Source of the DNA: Bifidobacteriaceae bacterium
GTDB lineage: Bacteria > Actinomycetota > Actinomycetes > Actinomycetales > WQXJ01
DNA length: 40,096 nt
Direction of reading: 5' to 3'
NCBI GenBank assembly: GCA_031278075.1
Contig: JAITLE010000039.1
Span: 1 to 40,096, forward strand
Shown: positions 1 through 8,534 of the stretch, piece by piece
Layout: every line of letters begins with the position of its first letter
How positions within the stretch are numbered: the first letter of the stretch is position 1
Position numbers and translations under genes: made by a program
Notes under the pieces: generated by a model
Seen by the model: only the letters and a program-made list of their open reading frames with translations
Databases searched by the model: none
What the model was told of the DNA's origin: nothing

Positions 1-657
1 GCCGCCGCTGACCCGGGGGTCCAGCTCGGATGGGACTCCGGCGGAGGCCCACGGCTCTTCCCACGCCAAGGCGGCATAGCACTCGTCGCAGGCCAGGACC
101 GCGCCGTGTTCCCGGGCCCATTCGACCCAGGCGCGCAACTCGTCGACGGCGAGCACCCGCCCGGTCGGGTTGGCGGGCGAGTTCAACCAGACCAGCCGCA
201 CGCGACTGGCCACAGCGGCGGGCACCTCCCCGGGTGAGTCGGCTGGGACGGGACTCGCGCTGGCGAGGCGAGCGCCGGCATCGTACGTCGGATAAGCGAT
301 CCGGGGGTGCACCACCGCGTCGTCCGAGCCCAGGCCCAGCAAAGATGGCAGCAAAGCGACCGCCTCCTTGGAGCCGATGCTGGGGAGCACCGCTTCTGCG
401 GGGATGTCCGGCACGCCGCGGACCGCGTTGTAGTGGGCGGCGACCGCCTGGCGGAAATCGCGGACGCCGATGGTCGGCGGGTAGCCGGGAGCGTCCGCGG
501 CCTGCGCCAGCGCGGCCTGGACGACCTGGGGAGTCGGGTCGACGGGTGAGCCGACGGACAAGTCGATCAGGCCCCGGGGATGGGCCGCGGCCTGGCGTTT
601 CAGCGGCTCCAGCAGATCCCACGGGAAGGCCGGGAGTCGGGCGGCGTCGAATCCCAT
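1..657 (-). CDS. dapC: N-succinyldiaminopimelate aminotransferase DapC, C-terminal part beyond window
   Basis: PLP-dependent class I/II aminotransferase of the lysine/diaminopimelate pathway. The first 219 residues are visible; the gene continues past base 1. Translation from the ATG at 657 begins MGFDAARLPAFPWDLL and then shows typical family blocks: the N-terminal DLSVGSPVDPTP, the YPPTIG substrate-loop region, IGSKEAVALLP, the WLNSPANPTG motif that contacts the cofactor, and CDECYAALAW with the PLP-pyridine-binding Asp. The PLP lysine lies outside the window. It starts 8 bp after the stop of the ferredoxin gene, so the two are co-transcribed. This fdxA-dapC pair is a common actinobacterial housekeeping arrangement and marks the ordinary chromosome on the left flank. 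DapC is preferred over other aminotransferases because of this neighbourhood. Confidence 0.88.
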   Translation of the reverse strand, partial: MGFDAARLPAFPWDLLEPLKRQAAAHPRGLIDLSVGSPVDPTPQVVQAALAQAADAPGYPPTIGVRDFRQAVAAHYNAVRGVPDIPAEAVLPSIGSKEAVALLPSLLGLGSDDAVVHPRIAYPTYDAGARLASASPVPADSPGEVPAAVASRVRLVWLNSPANPTGRVLAVDELRAWVEWAREHGAVLACDECYAALAWEEPWASAGVPSELDPRVSGG

Positions 658-665
658 CGGCGGTC

Positions 666-983
666 TCAGGCCATGGGCGGCAACGCGGCCACCAGCGGCG
701 GGTCGTAGGGAACCGGGCCGATCCGCGCGGCCCCGCCCGGAGAGCCGATGCTCCTGAAGAAGTCGGCGTTGATCTGGCTGTAAGCCGCCCATTCGGGCGG
801 CAGATCGTCCTGGTAGAAGATCGCGACCGTGGGGCAGACCGGTTCGCAGGCGCCGCAGTCGACACACTCGTCGGGATGGATGTAAAGGGACCGCGCGCCC
901 TCGTAGATGCAGTCGATGGGACATTCGTCGACGCAAGCGCGGTCCTTGACGTCCACGCAGGGTTGGGCGATCACATATGTCAC
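666..983 (-). CDS. fdxA: 7Fe ferredoxin FdxA
   Basis: Small cytosolic electron carrier of 105 aa, the usual length for actinobacterial FdxA. The N-terminus MTYVIAQPCVDVKDRACVDE and the cysteine pattern C9, C17, C21 followed by CVDCGACEPVCP give one 3Fe-4S and one 4Fe-4S cluster; the conserved YIHPDECVDCGACEPVCP block is textbook for the family. The start is a GTG at 981-983, chosen because the protein then begins exactly at the conserved MTYVIA. It lies 8 bp upstream of dapC and is probably first in that operon. Its upstream region holds the GC-rich repeat that separates it from the divergent hen1-pnkp cassette. Confidence 0.95.
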   Translation of the reverse strand: MTYVIAQPCVDVKDRACVDECPIDCIYEGARSLYIHPDECVDCGACEPVCPTVAIFYQDDLPPEWAAYSQINADFFRSIGSPGGAARIGPVPYDPPLVAALPPMA

Positions 984-1039
984 AGCGGCAAGCCTACGGT
1001 TCGCTGGCGGAAGGGCGCCAACCGCCTGCGGACCCGGCG

Positions 1040-1166
1040 CGGGCGGCGGGCAGCGGGCAGCGGGCGGCGGGCGGCGGGCGGCGGGCGGCTGGCGGCGGGC
1101 AGCGGGCGGCTGGCGGCGGGCGGCTGGCGGCGGGCGGCTGGCGGCGGGCGGCTGGCGGCGGGCGGG
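1040..1166. repeat. GC-rich tandem repeat, about 14-bp unit
   Basis: Between fdxA and hen1 (gap 984-1296) there is an almost pure G/C tract. It begins with irregular GGCGGGCAGC-type 7-bp units and becomes a regular 14-bp tandem (GGGCGGCTGGCGGC) repeated about four to five times from roughly 1102. Apparent reading frames across it are low-complexity and resemble no protein. It sits at the junction between housekeeping genes and the accessory region. Apart from the possible hen1 promoter, nothing else was recognised in this gap. Confidence 0.85.
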
Positions 1167-1287
1167 GCCGACATGACGCCCCGGCCGCCGCCCTCCCGCC
1201 TCGCGTTCGATGACTACCGTCCCCGGGCGCGACTCAGCCCCCCAGGCCGGCCGCTCAGCCGCTCAGCCGCTAAGCCTCGATCCAGGC

Positions 1288-1300
1288 TAAGCTGACGTGA
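1288..1300 (+). promoter_or_regulatory. possible leaderless promoter (-10) of hen1
   Basis: TAAGCT at 1288-1293 ends six bases before the ATG at 1300, and no Shine-Dalgarno sequence precedes that ATG. This matches the spacing of leaderless actinobacterial genes. No convincing -35 box is present, and a GTG at 1297 is an alternative start. Confidence 0.3.
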
Positions 1301-2811
1301 TGTTCGTGGAGATCGGCGCGCCCGGAGCCGATCTCAGCCACATCCTCTTCAAGCACCCCGACCATCCCCGCGCCTTCGACCTGCCGGTGGGCCGCGCCTG
1401 GGTGTGGTACCCGCAAGCCGGACCAGCCAGGACGCGCGCCGCGCTGATGGTCGAGACAGACCCGGCCGCCCTGCGCGCTTCCCGCCGGTTCAAGGTCAGC
1501 GGTTTCGAACTCGGGCATCACATCAACGACCGCTCCTACGCCGCGTCCTCGCTGCTCGCAGTCGCGATCGCGCGGGTCTTCAGCTCCGCCCTGCGCGGTC
1601 AGGACCCGGTTGAGCAGCCCGGCCTGGCCGCCCGCGAGCGCCCGCTCGAGATCCGCTTGCCCTCGGTCCGCTCCCGCGGCGGCGCCACGCTGGTCCACGA
1701 ACTGTTCGAGCCCCTCGGCTGGGGGGTCGCCGCCGAACAGTCGCCGCTGGCGGCCCAATCGGTCGATGTCACCCTGACCGGGTCCGCCACGGTGCAGGCC
1801 GCGCTCGCGCACCTGTATGTTCTGCTCCCCGTCCTCGACGGCGCCAAGCACTACTGGGTCGGCCCCCAAGAGGTGGACAAGCTGGTCCGCCACGCCGACC
1901 AGTGGTTGGCCACCCATCCGGCGCGCGCCATGATCATGCGTCGCTACCTCGCCCACCAGGGAGAATACGTCGCCGATGCCGCGGAGCGTCTTATCGCCGG
2001 TGAGGCAGACCACGCCTCGCTCGGCTCCGACCGCTCCCCTGACCGCCACCCCGACCAGACGGCGACCGGCCCCACAAGCAGGCCCGCTGAACCGCTCCAG
2101 CCGCTCAGCGCCACCGACACCCGCCCCGAACCGACCGACGGCGAGGCCTGGGGCGGCGAGGCCACGGGCGGCGACGCCGAACCGGTCGCCACGCAGGGCG
2201 CGGGCGGTGGGTTGGCCGCGGCGCGGCGGGACGCGGTTCTGGCCCGGCTTGGCGCCGCAGGCGCCCGCAGTGTCCTGGACCTCGGGTGCGGCGAGGGCCG
2301 CCTCCTGGCCGATCTGCTGCGCCACCCGCAGTTCACCCGCGTCGCGGGCGCCGACCCTGCCACATCGGCGCTGGCCCGAGCCGACCAACGGCTCGCGCGC
2401 CTGCCCGAGCGGGCCCGGGACCGGCTCACGTTGTTCCAGGCCTCAGCCACCTACCGCGACAGACGCTTCGCGGGTTTCGACGCGATTGTCCTGAGCGAGG
2501 TGGTGGAGCACCTCGACCCGGACCGTCTTGCCGCCCTTGAGGGCGTCGTCTTCGCGGCCGCGCGGCCGCGTCTGGTCCTCGTCACCACACCGAACCGCGA
2601 TTTCAACCCGCTCTACGGCCTGGCCGACGGGGAACCAAGGAATCCCGACCACCGTTTCGAGTGGAATCGGGCTGAATTCACCGCCTGGGCACGTCGAGTC
2701 GCGGCCGGGCACGGCTATCACGTGACCTTTGACGGCATCGGGCAATTGGATCCCGAAAGAGGCGCCCCGACACAGTCGGCCGAATTCCGAAACGACGGTG
2801 AAAATGCCTGA
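1300..2811 (+). CDS. hen1: Bacterial Hen1: 3'-terminal RNA ribose 2'-O-methyltransferase
   Basis: SAM- and metal-dependent methyltransferase that marks the 2'-OH at the 3' end of a cleaved RNA before it is resealed by Pnkp, so the repaired tRNA resists re-cleavage. The N-terminal half (about residues 1-235, with HILFKHPDHPRAFDLPVGRAWVWYP) is the bacterial Hen1 domain that activates the Pnkp ligase. A Gly/Ala/Pro-rich linker follows, then the methyltransferase: SAM motif VLDLGCGEG near residue 326, the metal-binding EVVEH near 400, and NPDHRFEW near 451 supplying another His ligand. The 503-aa length fits the family. Start: ATG at 1300 (a GTG lies at 1297). Its end overlaps the next gene by 8 bp (ATGCCTGA), indicating translational coupling and joint function with pnkp. 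Confidence 0.93.
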   Translation: MFVEIGAPGADLSHILFKHPDHPRAFDLPVGRAWVWYPQAGPARTRAALMVETDPAALRASRRFKVSGFELGHHINDRSYAASSLLAVAIARVFSSALRGQDPVEQPGLAARERPLEIRLPSVRSRGGATLVHELFEPLGWGVAAEQSPLAAQSVDVTLTGSATVQAALAHLYVLLPVLDGAKHYWVGPQEVDKLVRHADQWLATHPARAMIMRRYLAHQGEYVADAAERLIAGEADHASLGSDRSPDRHPDQTATGPTSRPAEPLQPLSATDTRPEPTDGEAWGGEATGGDAEPVATQGAGGGLAAARRDAVLARLGAAGARSVLDLGCGEGRLLADLLRHPQFTRVAGADPATSALARADQRLARLPERARDRLTLFQASATYRDRRFAGFDAIVLSEVVEHLDPDRLAALEGVVFAAARPRLVLVTTPNRDFNPLYGLADGEPRNPDHRFEWNRAEFTAWARRVAAGHGYHVTFDGIGQLDPERGAPTQSAEFRNDGENA

Positions 2812-5431
2812 ACTAGAGATCCCACAAACGTGCCTGGTGTTGCTGGTCGGGGCGTCGGCGGCGGGCAAATCGACATTCGCGGCGCGGCATTTCGACCAAT
2901 TTGAGGTGGTGTCTTCCGACTTTTGTCGCGGCCTTGTGTCCGGCGACCCGCTGGACCAATCCGCCACCGCCGACGCGTTCGAGGCGCTCGAAGGGATAGT
3001 CGGCATCCGGCTGCGTCGGGGCCTGCTGACGGTCGTGGACGCGACGAACGTGCAGGCCGCCGCGCGCAAATCGCTCATCGCGTTGGCGCGCGCGCACGAC
3101 GTGCTGCCGGTCGGGATCGTGCTGGACCTGCCGGAGAGCGTCTGCCTGGCGCGCGACTCAGCGCGGGAGCGGTCGCTCGGCGGGCGGGTGATCGCCCGGC
3201 AGATCGGTGACCTGCGACGGGGCGTCAAGGGCCTCGGGCGGGAGGGGTTGCGGCAGGTGCACACGCTGCGCACCGAGGATGAGGTGGCGACCGCGCGGAT
3301 CGTGCGTGTGCCGCTGCTGAACGACAGGAGGGGCGACGCGGGTCCGTTCGATGTGGTCGGCGACGTCCACGGTTGCCTCGACGAGCTGCTTGAGCTGCTG
3401 GAACGCTTGGGCTACGCGGTCACGCGGGACGAGGCGGAGCGGCCGGTCGACGCGGCGCATCCCGCGGGACGGCGGCTGGTCTTCCTGGGCGACCTGGTGG
3501 ATCGCGGCCCCGACTCTGTCGGCGTGCTCCGGTTGGCGATGGGCATGACCGCGGCCGGGCACGCCATCGCCGTGACCGGCAACCATGAGGCGCGGCTGGT
3601 GCGAGCGCTCGGCCGGGGATCCAAGGTCGAGCCGACGCATGGGCTGGCGGGGACGCTCGCGGCGCTCGCCGAGGCTGGCCCCGAATTCACGGCGCGCGCC
3701 CGGCAATGGGCTTATGACTTGGTGGCGCATCTCGTCTTCGACGGCGGGCGGCTGGTGGTGGCGCACGCGGGATTGAAAGAGGCCTACCACGGCAGGGCTT
3801 CCGGCCGGGTGCGGGCATTCGCCCTTTACGGCGACACGACCGGTGAAAGCGACGAATATGGTCTGCCCGTCCGCCACCCTTGGGCCGAGGAATATCGGGG
3901 CCGCGCCAAGGTCATTTATGGGCACACGCCCGTGCTCGAGACCCGTTGGGTGAACAATACGTTGTGCCTCGACACAGGTTGCGCGTTCGGCGGGAAACTC
4001 AGCGCGCTGCGCTATCCCGAGAACGAGATTGTCCAGGTGGCGGCCCGGCGGGTTTACAGCGAGCCGATCCGGCCGCTCGGGTCGGGGTCGGGGGTGGCGC
4101 CGGCCTCGGGGTTGGCGCGCGCCGGCGATCAGGCGCCTGATGCCGACCCAGCCGCCGCGCACAGCCGTGACGCCGGCGCGGCGCCCGGTGGCTGGGCGTT
4201 GGCCGATGGCGCGGGCGGTTTGCTTGACGCGGGTGATGTGCTCGGGAAACGGGTGATCGAGACCCGGTGGATGGGGCGGGTCTCCGTCCAGGCTGAGCAG
4301 GCGGCGGCCGCTTTCGAGGTGATGAGCCGGTTCAGCGCCGCACCCGACCGGATCGCTTACCTCCCGCCCACAATGGCGCCCGTCGGCGCTTCGCGCCTCG
4401 ACGGCTTCCTGGAACATCCCAGGGAAGCTTTCGCGTATTTCGCCGACTTCGGTGTTGTAGAGGTGATCTGCGAAGAGAAACACATGGGATCGCGGGCGGT
4501 GGCGTGGGTGCGCGCCCCTGGCGCGGTCGGACCAGAGTCGTTGCACACCCGGACTGGACGGCCGTTCTTCGACTCAGAACTCGAGGCCGAGGCGCTCAGC
4601 AGGATTCGCGCCGCGATCGGCGCCGCCGGGCTTTGGGATGAACTCGGCGCCGAATGGCTCTTATTGGACGCGGAGCTGATGCCATGGTCGCTGAAGGCCG
4701 AGGGTTTGCTGGAGGACCAGTATCGCCCGGTCGCGGCGGGCGCCCAGGCGATGTACGGGGCGGCGTTGGAGGCGTTGGCGGACGGAATCGAGCGGGGGCT
4801 CGACCTGACGGAACTCAGGGACCGCACGGCACGGCGGGCAGAGAACGCGGCGGCGTTCGGGCGGGTCCTGGAGCGCTACGCCTGGGAGACCACAGGGCTG
4901 GCGGGTGTGCGTCTCGCGCCGTTCCAAGTCCTCGCCGCGGGCCACGGCGGCGGCGGCGAGCCGCTGTATGCGCGGCCGCACGTTTGGCATCTCGCGATGG
5001 CAGATCGGTTGGCCGCCGCAGATCCAGAGTTCTTCCAGGTCACGCGGCGGATCTTGGTGCGGCCGGGCGATTCCGGGTCCCAGGCGGACGGGGTCGTCTG
5101 GTGGGAGAAACTGACCGCCGCGGGCGGCGAGGGGATGGTCGTCAAACCGGCGGCCGCGCCGGTGCGGCTCGCGAAAGGCCTGGTCCAGCCGGGATTGAAG
5201 GTGCGCGGGCGCGAATACCTGCGGATCACCTACGGCCCGGACTACCTGGACCAGCTGGACTCGCTGAGGAATCGGAGCCTGGGCCGCAAGCGGTCTCTGG
5301 CGCTGCGTGAATACGCGCTCGGGCTGGAGGCGGTCGACCGCCTGGCCGCAGGGGAGCCGCTGTGGCGCCGCCACGAGGCGGTCTGCGCGGTGCTCGCGCT
5401 TGAGTCGGAGCCGGTGGACCCTCGGCTTTGA
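2804..5431 (+). CDS. pnkp: Pnkp: polynucleotide kinase-phosphatase-ligase for RNA repair
   Basis: Three-domain RNA end-healing and sealing enzyme of 875 aa, essentially the length of the characterised Clostridium thermocellum Pnkp. Kinase: P-loop GASAAGKS at residues 16-23, phosphorylating 5'-OH ends. Phosphatase: calcineurin-type motifs VVGDVHGC near residue 185, GDLVDRGP and GNHEARL, removing 2',3'-cyclic phosphate or 3'-phosphate. Ligase/adenylyltransferase: EEKHMGSRAV near residue 556 carries the candidate AMP-accepting Lys, and GEGMVVKP and GLKVRGREYLRI are downstream nucleotidyltransferase motifs. The ATG at 2804 is chosen over an in-frame ATG at 2729 because it overlaps the hen1 stop and places the P-loop at the usual distance from the N-terminus. 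With Hen1 it forms a complete cassette against tRNA-cleaving ribotoxins. Confidence 0.95.
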   Translation: MPELEIPQTCLVLLVGASAAGKSTFAARHFDQFEVVSSDFCRGLVSGDPLDQSATADAFEALEGIVGIRLRRGLLTVVDATNVQAAARKSLIALARAHDVLPVGIVLDLPESVCLARDSARERSLGGRVIARQIGDLRRGVKGLGREGLRQVHTLRTEDEVATARIVRVPLLNDRRGDAGPFDVVGDVHGCLDELLELLERLGYAVTRDEAERPVDAAHPAGRRLVFLGDLVDRGPDSVGVLRLAMGMTAAGHAIAVTGNHEARLVRALGRGSKVEPTHGLAGTLAALAEAGPEFTARARQWAYDLVAHLVFDGGRLVVAHAGLKEAYHGRASGRVRAFALYGDTTGESDEYGLPVRHPWAEEYRGRAKVIYGHTPVLETRWVNNTLCLDTGCAFGGKLSALRYPENEIVQVAARRVYSEPIRPLGSGSGVAPASGLARAGDQAPDADPAAAHSRDAGAAPGGWALADGAGGLLDAGDVLGKRVIETRWMGRVSVQAEQAAAAFEVMSRFSAAPDRIAYLPPTMAPVGASRLDGFLEHPREAFAYFADFGVVEVICEEKHMGSRAVAWVRAPGAVGPESLHTRTGRPFFDSELEAEALSRIRAAIGAAGLWDELGAEWLLLDAELMPWSLKAEGLLEDQYRPVAAGAQAMYGAALEALADGIERGLDLTELRDRTARRAENAAAFGRVLERYAWETTGLAGVRLAPFQVLAAGHGGGGEPLYARPHVWHLAMADRLAAADPEFFQVTRRILVRPGDSGSQADGVVWWEKLTAAGGEGMVVKPAAAPVRLAKGLVQPGLKVRGREYLRITYGPDYLDQLDSLRNRSLGRKRSLALREYALGLEAVDRLAAGEPLWRRHEAVCAVLALESEPVDPRL

Positions 5432-5634
5432 CGCGAGTCGCCGGGGTTCGCTGCGGGCTCACGGGGCCAGGCAGCCGCGGCCCGTCCTGGCGACGGCGGG
5501 GCGAGAAACAGCCCCGGACGTGCGCCATCTGTCAGCCGTCGCGAGCGCTAAGATGAGTCCCAAACCCCAGGAGATGGCCCACCACAGCGAGCCTGCACGG
5601 CTCCGGCGCCTGCACCCCGACTGACGGAGCCCTC
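5432..5634 (+). other. intergenic region upstream of the TIR-led operon
   Basis: These 203 bp separate the RNA repair cassette from the TIR-led operon. They contain a possible -10 (TAAGAT, 5549-5554), a short hairpin GAGCC-TGCAC-GGCTC around 5590-5604, and a Shine-Dalgarno-like GGAG just before the ATG at 5635. No clear -35, terminator or operator is evident. Confidence 0.4.
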
Positions 5635-7182
5635 ATGACCGACCAGCCCGCCGCTAGCGCGGGCACGCGCTGCGACACGGTGCTGCGCGGTTTCATCAGC
5701 TGGCACCACAATGATCTAGAAGCCATGGGCTGGGGGAAAGCGCCAGTGGAGCTCCTAAAGGAACTCGTGGAGACCCACGTCCGCGAGGATTCGCAAATAT
5801 CCGGCTACACCGGGGTCGATGTCTACCTGGACCTCAAGCAGAACCCCGGGCAGAAATGGACGGACCAGCAAGACAAGGCCGCGCGAGACGCCGACATCTT
5901 TTTCGCGGTGGTCAGCGCCAACTACCCTTACAGTTCCGAATGCCGCAGAGAGATCCTGACCTTTGTCGAAGCCCAGCGTCCAGGCGCCAAAGGATACCTG
6001 ATACCGATCATCGCCGGACCGCCCCCGCGCCGCCCCGACTCCGCCCGCGACTACTTCCAGGAAGACAATCGGACCCGCCCCTTTTTAGCGGAGGCCATCA
6101 AAAAAGCGCTCGAACCGGCGCCCGGCGAGCCCGAAGAGAGTCGGGACGGCCCAGAAACCGGCTGGACCGGACTGCTGGACGAGCTGCGGAAGTTGGTGGA
6201 TGCGGCCGATCCCGTGAAATGTGTCATAGACGAGTTCACTCCTTTGATCATGCCTCCCCCTGGAGCCGACTGGGACGTTTTTTGGGACGCTGTGAAGGGG
6301 AGGATTCTTGCCTGGCATGGTGAATGCGGCCTTGGGGCGGCACAGGCCACCTGGCACACCGAGATAGCAGAATCGTTGTCCGGGCTGGATTTGAGCCGGT
6401 TTCAGCCGTGGGAGACCAACAAAAGGCTCCAGGTGTTGTCGGTCGACTCAAATGGCGCGGTCCAAGTGACAAGCCCAGCAGACGCTCAGCACAAGGACGC
6501 CATACCCTTGGTCTCTTCGCCGTCGGCCAAGGTCTTGGCTGCGGTGAGCGGCCAAACCATCCGCATCTTCACCTGCGGCGACCAACCAGGTCAATGGAAG
6601 AGTGTCACCGTGCCCACGGCCACCACTCGCGCAGCCGAGGCGCGGCTGTTGGCCGTATCCGACGGGACCCCGCCCAGGGTGCTCTTCTCGCAAGACCATC
6701 ACCTGTGCCTTGGCGCCGGGACCGATCCGGCCGCTGAGCCCTGCGTGGTCAAGAGACAGGTGCAAGTGCGCCCGCATACTCAGGCGGTCCTCACGGACGT
6801 GGGCGACGCGCTGATCCACGAAGGCCACATCTACGTGGCTGAGACCCCAAGCGGCTGGGACAGGCCCTCCGCCCCAGTAAGCGCCGCCGTCGCGTCTGAC
6901 GTCATCTGCACGTCCGGCGGAGTCCTTCAGGCCGTGGTCACCGCGACTGACGACAAATGCCGATCACCGGTGGTGATCGCCTTCCGGATCACCGAGCAAG
7001 AAGCGAGAGAGCTCAGCAGGAAGACGTTGGCGTTCACGCCTTCTGACACAAGCAGCCCGAATCAGGGCGTCTCCGCCCGTTGGCTCCGCGGATGCGACAA
7101 CCGCACGCTCATCGTCCGCTGCGAGCGCCCGCAGCAGGTTGTGGCTCTCGAATGGGATGAGGAGAACAACCGATGGCGGTGA
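5635..7182 (+). CDS. TIR-domain protein with C-terminal propeller-like region
   Basis: A 515-aa protein. Residues about 15-150 look like a TIR domain: FISWHHND corresponds to the betaA strand, ARDADIFFAVVSANYPYSSECRREI to the helix carrying the candidate NADase Glu (E106), and GYLIPIIAGPPPRRPDSARDYF to the later strand. Residues about 265-515 are beta-rich with repeated short blades (LQVLSVDSNGAVQV, VLAAVSGQTIRIFT, LLAVSDGTPPRVLFS), suggesting a beta-propeller-like sensor or scaffold. TIR domains of this type either deplete NAD or make nucleotide signals in immune systems. It is first in a tightly overlapping five-gene operon; its stop overlaps the next start by 10 bp. TIR assignment is fairly secure; the propeller and any activity are inference. 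The ATG at 5635 has a GGAG eight bases upstream. Confidence 0.7.
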   Translation: MTDQPAASAGTRCDTVLRGFISWHHNDLEAMGWGKAPVELLKELVETHVREDSQISGYTGVDVYLDLKQNPGQKWTDQQDKAARDADIFFAVVSANYPYSSECRREILTFVEAQRPGAKGYLIPIIAGPPPRRPDSARDYFQEDNRTRPFLAEAIKKALEPAPGEPEESRDGPETGWTGLLDELRKLVDAADPVKCVIDEFTPLIMPPPGADWDVFWDAVKGRILAWHGECGLGAAQATWHTEIAESLSGLDLSRFQPWETNKRLQVLSVDSNGAVQVTSPADAQHKDAIPLVSSPSAKVLAAVSGQTIRIFTCGDQPGQWKSVTVPTATTRAAEARLLAVSDGTPPRVLFSQDHHLCLGAGTDPAAEPCVVKRQVQVRPHTQAVLTDVGDALIHEGHIYVAETPSGWDRPSAPVSAAVASDVICTSGGVLQAVVTATDDKCRSPVVIAFRITEQEARELSRKTLAFTPSDTSSPNQGVSARWLRGCDNRTLIVRCERPQQVVALEWDEENNRWR

Positions 7183-8534
7183 CCGCAAGGAACGCGCTGC
7201 TGCGTGAAGTGTCCGACGCCTTGGGAGACAGGACCCTGATATGGGCTGGGCTGCGGGGATCTGACGCCGAGTCGTTGGTGGACCTGCCCCAGTACGGCGC
7301 CAACTTCTCCATGATCGACGCCCACCGCAGCCGCCCGCTGGCAGCCAGCGTGGCCTATGAAGAACTCGCCCAGCGCCGCGAGGACATGGACGGGTGGGAC
7401 ATAGCCGAACACCCGGAGGCGCCCGCCACCCTCGCGTTCCGGCGACGTTTGCTGGCGGCCACCGTCACGCCCTGCGCCTTGGCCACCTACCGCGCGTCGC
7501 GTTTCCTGTCCTCCATCTGGTTCGCGCGCCAGGACCGCTGCCTGAATCTCAGCCTTTTCGGCGACGCGCAACGGGCCTTCGAACACAAGCCGTGGGTTGA
7601 GTGGTCTATCGCCCAGGCGGGAGTGCCTGGCTTGGATTGGCGCTACATCGCGGACGAAGAGCAGCTGACCGCGCGCGACTACCTCGCAGACGGGCCGGTC
7701 ATGCTTCGGCGCAGCACTTCGTCTGGGGGATCCGGCTTCACTCTGGCAACCGACGCCCAACAACTGCTTGAGTCCTGGCCGCGGCAGGAAGAAGGCTACG
7801 TCGGGCTTTCCCGCTACCTCCCCGACGCGACGCCGTTGAACGTCGGGGGCGTGGTTTGGCGAGACGCCGTGACAGTCCATCACGCTTCAGTTCAGCTGGT
7901 CGGGCTGGCACAATGCACCACACGAGCCTTCGGTCACTGCGGCAACGACTTCGCCGCCGCCAAGCAGATCCCGGCCCAGGTTCTCGACCAGGTTGAAGCT
8001 GACACTGCGAAGGTGGGGCGTTGGCTGGCCGGACATGGCTATCTCGGGGCATTCGGAGTTGACTACCTGGTCAGCGACGGGATAGCGCGCTTCACCGAAG
8101 TCAATCCGCGCTTCCAGGGCTCGACCAGCGCCTCGTGCCGCCTGTCTGTGGAGACCGGGCTGCCTTGCCTGCTGCTGGAACACGTCGCCGCATTCCTCGG
8201 CCTGCGGCCGAGCCGCCGCCCGCCGCTGCGTCGCCAAGTGACCGAAGCGCCGGATCTGGCCCAGGTGGTGGTCCACTGGACCGGCGCGGAGCCCAAGGCT
8301 CTCGACGACGCCGCGTTGGCGCGGGCGATCCGCCGCGTCGACCCGCTCGCCTTGGCCGATGTGCGACCTCCCACGTCAGTGGAGGTCGCCCCGGGAGCCA
8401 CTGTGGCCCGGTTCGGAACCCGCCGGGCGCTGACGGCTACCGGTCGAGACTTGCCGGACGACTGGCGATCCGCTATCACCAAATGGAACACCCAGATGAA
8501 GGATGTGCGCGATGCCGCCAAGTCAGTCCGCTAG
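7173..8534 (+). CDS. ATP-grasp family ligase-like protein
   Basis: A 453-aa enzyme-like protein. The C-terminal half carries ATP-grasp hallmarks: PVMLRRSTSSGGSGF resembles the Lys/Gly-rich nucleotide loop, and GAFGVDYLVSDGIARFTEVNPRFQGST (about residues 290-317) contains the Mg-binding E-x-N-x-R signature of carboxylate-amine/thiol ligases. The N-terminal half resembles the Rossmann-like pre-ATP-grasp region. Such enzymes form an acyl-phosphate and join it to an amine. The substrate is unknown; neighbouring radical SAM, nitroreductase and carbamoyltransferase-like genes suggest a small-molecule or nucleoside-type product. Translation is coupled to the TIR gene (AGGAG at 7160-7164 inside it). 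Family call is good, the role is open. Confidence 0.72.
   Translation: MAVTARNALLREVSDALGDRTLIWAGLRGSDAESLVDLPQYGANFSMIDAHRSRPLAASVAYEELAQRREDMDGWDIAEHPEAPATLAFRRRLLAATVTPCALATYRASRFLSSIWFARQDRCLNLSLFGDAQRAFEHKPWVEWSIAQAGVPGLDWRYIADEEQLTARDYLADGPVMLRRSTSSGGSGFTLATDAQQLLESWPRQEEGYVGLSRYLPDATPLNVGGVVWRDAVTVHHASVQLVGLAQCTTRAFGHCGNDFAAAKQIPAQVLDQVEADTAKVGRWLAGHGYLGAFGVDYLVSDGIARFTEVNPRFQGSTSASCRLSVETGLPCLLLEHVAAFLGLRPSRRPPLRRQVTEAPDLAQVVVHWTGAEPKALDDAALARAIRRVDPLALADVRPPTSVEVAPGATVARFGTRRALTATGRDLPDDWRSAITKWNTQMKDVRDAAKSVR

Noticed and set aside
1040-1166. CRISPR-like tandem repeat
   Set aside because: Units are contiguous with no spacers and almost only G and C.
30-1295. Long plus-strand open frame over dapC, fdxA and the repeat
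   Set aside because: Arg/Pro-rich low-complexity product antisense to two well-supported genes; a GC-driven shadow.
3158-4546. 462-codon minus-strand frame inside pnkp
   Set aside because: Antisense to well-conserved catalytic domains, His/Arg/Pro-rich composition, no family resemblance.
5553-5624. 23-codon upstream frame before the TIR gene (ATG with stop just before the TIR ribosome-binding site)
   Set aside because: No Shine-Dalgarno, no recognisable product; could be chance.
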